From contig CBDETG010000029.1 of NCBI GenBank assembly GCA_965242745.1, positions 1-6,689 on the forward strand: DNA of 6,689 nucleotides, given 5' to 3'. A program made the translations under genes and the position numbers. The number at the start of each line of letters is the position of its first letter. Within the stretch, counting starts at the first letter, position 1. The stretch comes from JABAAI01 sp965242745 (GTDB lineage: Bacteria > Spirochaetota > Leptospiria > Leptospirales > Leptonemataceae). This document shows positions 4,362-6,689 of the stretch, in pieces. The notes beneath the pieces were generated by a model. That model was not told the DNA's origin, searched no databases, and saw nothing but the letters and a program-made list of their open reading frames with translations.

Positions 4362-6233
4362 ATGGTGAAGGCGGATTTAAGCGTATCAAAAAAGACAGTA
4401 TCAGAATTGCTGAAGCAAACGAGCAATGGTAGGAAGTTTATTATTCCTGATTACCAAAGGCCCTATGCCTGGAATGAGGAAAAATGCAGTATTCTTTGGG
4501 ACGATTTGGTGAATTTTTATGAGAATATGAACAGTGATGAAGAAGATAGGAGTAATGATAAAAAAGAATATTTTTTAGGTACGATAGTCACCTGCAAACC
4601 TGAAGAGGAAGGAGGCAATATCGAAATCATTGATGGGCAGCAAAGGATCACTTCGCTCTTCTTGCTGCTACGGGTCTTTTACAAACACCTTGAAGGAATG
4701 ACTGAAAATGATTCTGTTCGCTCGGGCTAAAATCGACAAATTGCCCCATGCCTATGGGATGTTGACAAAGTAACAAAACAAGTTCAAGATAAAAGCAAGC
4801 TGCATATTCATTCCGAAGTGATAAGTGAGCAAGCTCACAAGACTTGAGAGACTCTCTTAGCAAAGGGTGAGCTTGATGATAAAAAAACAACGAAATCTCA
4901 ATACTATGAAAAGGGTGCGCTTGATGATAAAAAAACAAAGAAATCTCAATACTATCAGAATTATGAGTTTTTTCTAGAGCAATGCCAAGAATATGCTAAA
5001 GAAAAAACAATGCAATGGGAGAATTTTGTTGTTACAATCTTAGAGAACTGTGTTATATTTCCCATCGATTGTGATAGTTTAGATACGGGATTAGATATTT
5101 TTTCTACTTTAAACGATAGGGGGCTGCCCTTATCCGATTCAGATATTTTTAAGGCGCAAATCTATAAGCAGTAAATCTACTGAAAGTGAAAGAAGAAGAC
5201 TTTATTAAAGATTGGAAAGAGCTTGCAGAAAAAAGTAAAGAGGCTGGTATTAAGATAAATGACTTATTTAAATATTATACTCATGTTTTAAGAGCAAAAG
5301 GCAGCTATGTACGTAAAGAAATTGGTCTACGGAGTTTTTATAGTCAGGAAAACTACGCAAAATTGACAAAAGACAGCCCTAAGCTTATGGCGGATTTATT
5401 CGCTTTAGGTGAATTCTGGTCTGCTTTCTATCACGGGGAAAAAGAAATTGCAGTCGAAGGCAAGCCTGTGATCAATGAGGAAGCTCAGCAATACCTGGAC
5501 TGCTTAGCGCATTATCCAAATGACTATTGGAAATATGTAACGAGCGTTTTTTTCATGCAGCGCCACAGCAAGGAAGACTTTGCAAGCGCATTTCCTAAGT
5601 TTCTTAAAAAGCTCACCGCCTTTCTCTTTATCAAATTTATACAAAATCCCACCGTAAACGCAATAAAAGACGATATATCTAAGGCCTGCGTCCAAGTATA
5701 TCATGATGCGCAGGGAAGCGAGAATCTTATTTTCGCAATCTGCTATATTGTCGCAAGCTGAGATAAGTGACTTTTCTGGTATAAGCAATTTTAAGAAAGA
5801 GAAGATACACGATACCCCACCACGATTAACCAAGGCTCTGCTATTGCTCCATGCCTATCTACATGAAGACCAGAAAGGTACATTGGGAGTGCCGGCGGAC
5901 AAGATCCAGATTGAGCATATTCTTCCTAAAAAGTGGGACCCTGCGTACGACTGGGATAAAAAAGACGCCGAAGCTTATCGGGAGAGATTAGGTAACAAAG
6001 TAGTCATCGAAAAACCAGTCAATATTCGTGCGCTCAATCATAATTTCACTACGAAAAAAGAAATATATAAAGATGAGGAAGAAGGATCAAAAATAGCGGC
6101 CGTTCTGGAATTAAGTAATTACAAAAAAAATAAATGGGAAAAAGAAGACATAGAAGAGCGAGAAAAGCAGTTAGTTTTAGACATTTATACTTTTTTTCAC
6201 GAGCAACTCCCAAATAAACTGGGAAGCCCATAG
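4362..6233 (+). pseudogene. GmrSD-type (DUF262 + DUF1524) type IV restriction gene, broken
   Basis: Reconstructed length is about 623 codons, typical for single-chain GmrSD-like modification-dependent restriction enzymes. The N-terminal DUF262 domain has the IPDYQRPYAW motif (residues 28-37), YFLGTIV, and D91GQQR followed by ITSL, the family's nucleotide-binding/cleavage motif. The middle contains TGLDIFSTLNDRGLPLSDSDIFKAQIYK, split here by family convention before a helical region. The C-terminal DUF1524-like HNH domain shows IEHILPKKW (near 5910) and RLGNKVVIEKPVNIRALN. Damage: in-frame TAA 4728-4730 and TGA 4845-4847, each one C-to-T change from a sense codon. There is also a net -1 shift near 5172-5191 and a net +1 shift near 5715-5755. 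Downstream pieces have no ribosome sites of their own that I can see. Intact relatives cleave phage DNA carrying modified (often glucosylated or hydroxymethylated) cytosines. The stop at 6231-6233 abuts the right direct repeat. Confidence 0.9.
4863..4958 (+). repeat. In-frame 48 bp tandem duplication inside the DUF262 pseudogene
   Basis: Units 4863-4910 and 4911-4958 differ at only 4 of 48 bases. They encode KGELDDKKTTKSQYYE and KGALDDKKTKKSQYYQ. The length is a multiple of three, so the duplication would have kept the frame and may predate the gene's decay. It lies in the variable linker between the DUF262 core and the helical middle region. Confidence 0.95.
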
Positions 6234-6300
6234 CCCCGCATCCCCCTGCCAGCGGCGGCAAGCTTCTTTATTGCTGGAGACGGGCCATCAGCGCTTCTAT
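6234..6300. repeat. Right copy of about 65 bp direct repeat, overlapping minus-strand gene tail
   Basis: Counterpart of 4214-4278, starting on the base after the DUF262 stop codon. Read on the minus strand it continues in frame past the stop of the coiled-coil gene (TAA 6318-6316) as AMQKRIEALMARLQQ then TAA. The repeat therefore holds the possible former C-terminus of that gene plus its 3' flank. Confidence 0.85.
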
Positions 6301-6314
6301 GCGTTTTTGCATAG
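6297..6314. repeat. Small hairpin between convergent genes
   Basis: CTATGC (6297-6302) and GCATAG (6309-6314) are perfect complements around GTTTTT. On the plus strand a T-rich stretch (TTATTTTTTCG) follows closely, so it may serve as a weak terminator for the plus-strand pseudogene; the short stem makes this doubtful. Confidence 0.4.
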
Positions 6315-6315
6315 C

Positions 6316-6633
6316 TTATTTTTTCGTTTGTAAAAGCAGTTGGTCTAATTTCTTATTGATTTCTTGTTCTCTTTCTATGTTTCTTTTTTCTACACGGTCG
6401 ATACGGTTATTGATTTCTGCTTTTATTTCTTTTCGTGCTGCGTCTATTTTATTTGATAAGTACCATATGCCGCCAAATAAAGCGCCTGTTAAAATGCTGA
6501 TAGCGATCCATTGTAAATTCACTGCTTTATCTTTTCGCTTCTCGAAATAGTCTAAAAGCTCAGTTGCTGTTTGCTTGGGGATTTTTGCTTTTACAAGCCG
6601 GTCTACTAAATGCACTGTCTGTATTGCGCTCAT
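6316..6633 (-). CDS. Small membrane-anchored coiled-coil protein (DUF1640-like)
   Basis: 105 residues on the minus strand. The N-terminal segment (IQTVHLVDRLVKAKIPKQTATELLDYF, about residues 4-30) resembles the start of small DUF1640-type proteins found in many bacteria. A single membrane helix follows at about 39-60 (LQWIAISILTGALFGGIWYL), then a strongly charged heptad-like coiled coil from 62 to about 100 (KIDAARKEIKAEINNRIDRV...INKKLDQLL). Such proteins form membrane-attached oligomers; their role is unknown and they often occur near mobile or defence genes. The start at 6633 is supported by AGGAG (6650-6646), about 12 bases upstream. After the stop, the same frame reads AMQKRIEALMARLQQ before a second stop, so the protein may once have been about 15 residues longer. 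Confidence 0.75.
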   Translation of the reverse strand: MSAIQTVHLVDRLVKAKIPKQTATELLDYFEKRKDKAVNLQWIAISILTGALFGGIWYLSNKIDAARKEIKAEINNRIDRVEKRNIEREQEINKKLDQLLLQTKK

Positions 6634-6689
6634 ATTCCTAAGTTACTCCTATAACAACGTATTTTTATTATTAAAGCCTTTTATTGTCA
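6634..6689 (-). promoter_or_regulatory. Leader with ribosome site and possible promoter of the minus-strand gene
   Basis: Minus-strand AGGAG (6650-6646) is a Shine-Dalgarno candidate. Further upstream an AT-rich stretch contains TTTAATAAT, a possible -10, and TGACA at the very window edge (6689-6685), which may be part of a -35. The window ends too early to judge the promoter. Confidence 0.35.

Noticed and set aside
4244..4432. Plus-strand 62-codon frame overlapping the DUF262 start
   Set aside because: It begins inside the direct repeat and lacks motifs. The AAGGAG at 4346 serves ATG 4362 in another frame.
4728..4847. Stop-codon reassignment to explain the in-frame TAA and TGA
   Set aside because: Both TAA and TGA would need to be recoded, alr and the receptor use normal stops, and the same gene also has frameshifts, so decay is simpler.

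Overview
The window reads as Gram-negative chromosome of moderate GC content. It holds the 3' end of an outer-membrane TonB-dependent receptor gene and a complete alanine racemase gene for D-Ala in cell-wall synthesis. Nothing visible fixes the genus. The racemase is not obviously of the Helicobacter/Campylobacter type, and a spirochaete-like lineage is possible, but that is only an impression.

Left part (1-1322): the last 138 codons of a TonB-dependent receptor end at 418. An array of about four 86-87 bp tandem repeats starts practically at its stop codon and runs to 747. From 748 to 1322 I see no convincing gene. That stretch holds several inverted repeats, an AT-rich block and a possible promoter at 1281-1309.

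Central part (1334-3060): a gene for a small exported protein of unknown function, followed 44 bp later by an intact alr gene. They may form an operon. The exported protein has two competing N-termini in different frames, each with a plausible secretion signal.

Right part (3100-6689): an accessory, defence-like island with heavy decay. (a) A GIY-YIG-like nuclease gene is broken by at least three single-base shifts; its frame can be followed to 3685. (b) A 64-residue two-helix membrane protein overlaps by ATGA a 35-residue one-helix membrane protein, which may once have been longer. (c) A GmrSD/DUF262-DUF1524 type IV restriction gene (4362-6233) carries two in-frame stops and two frameshifts. 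It is flanked by imperfect direct repeats of about 65 bp. (d) A convergent minus-strand gene encodes a small membrane-anchored coiled-coil protein. The right-hand repeat overlaps the sequence just after that gene's stop, so the left-hand repeat looks like a relic of the same 3' end. This suggests the restriction gene was inserted, or the junction duplicated, between (b) and (d).

The best candidate for an undescribed system is the nuclease plus two tiny membrane proteins at 3142-4065 (possibly to about 4213). Here it is probably inactive because the nuclease is broken. All damage I can trace lies right of 3060, while alr is clean over 1173 bp. That favours real gene decay over generally poor sequence, but read-level error in A-runs cannot be excluded.
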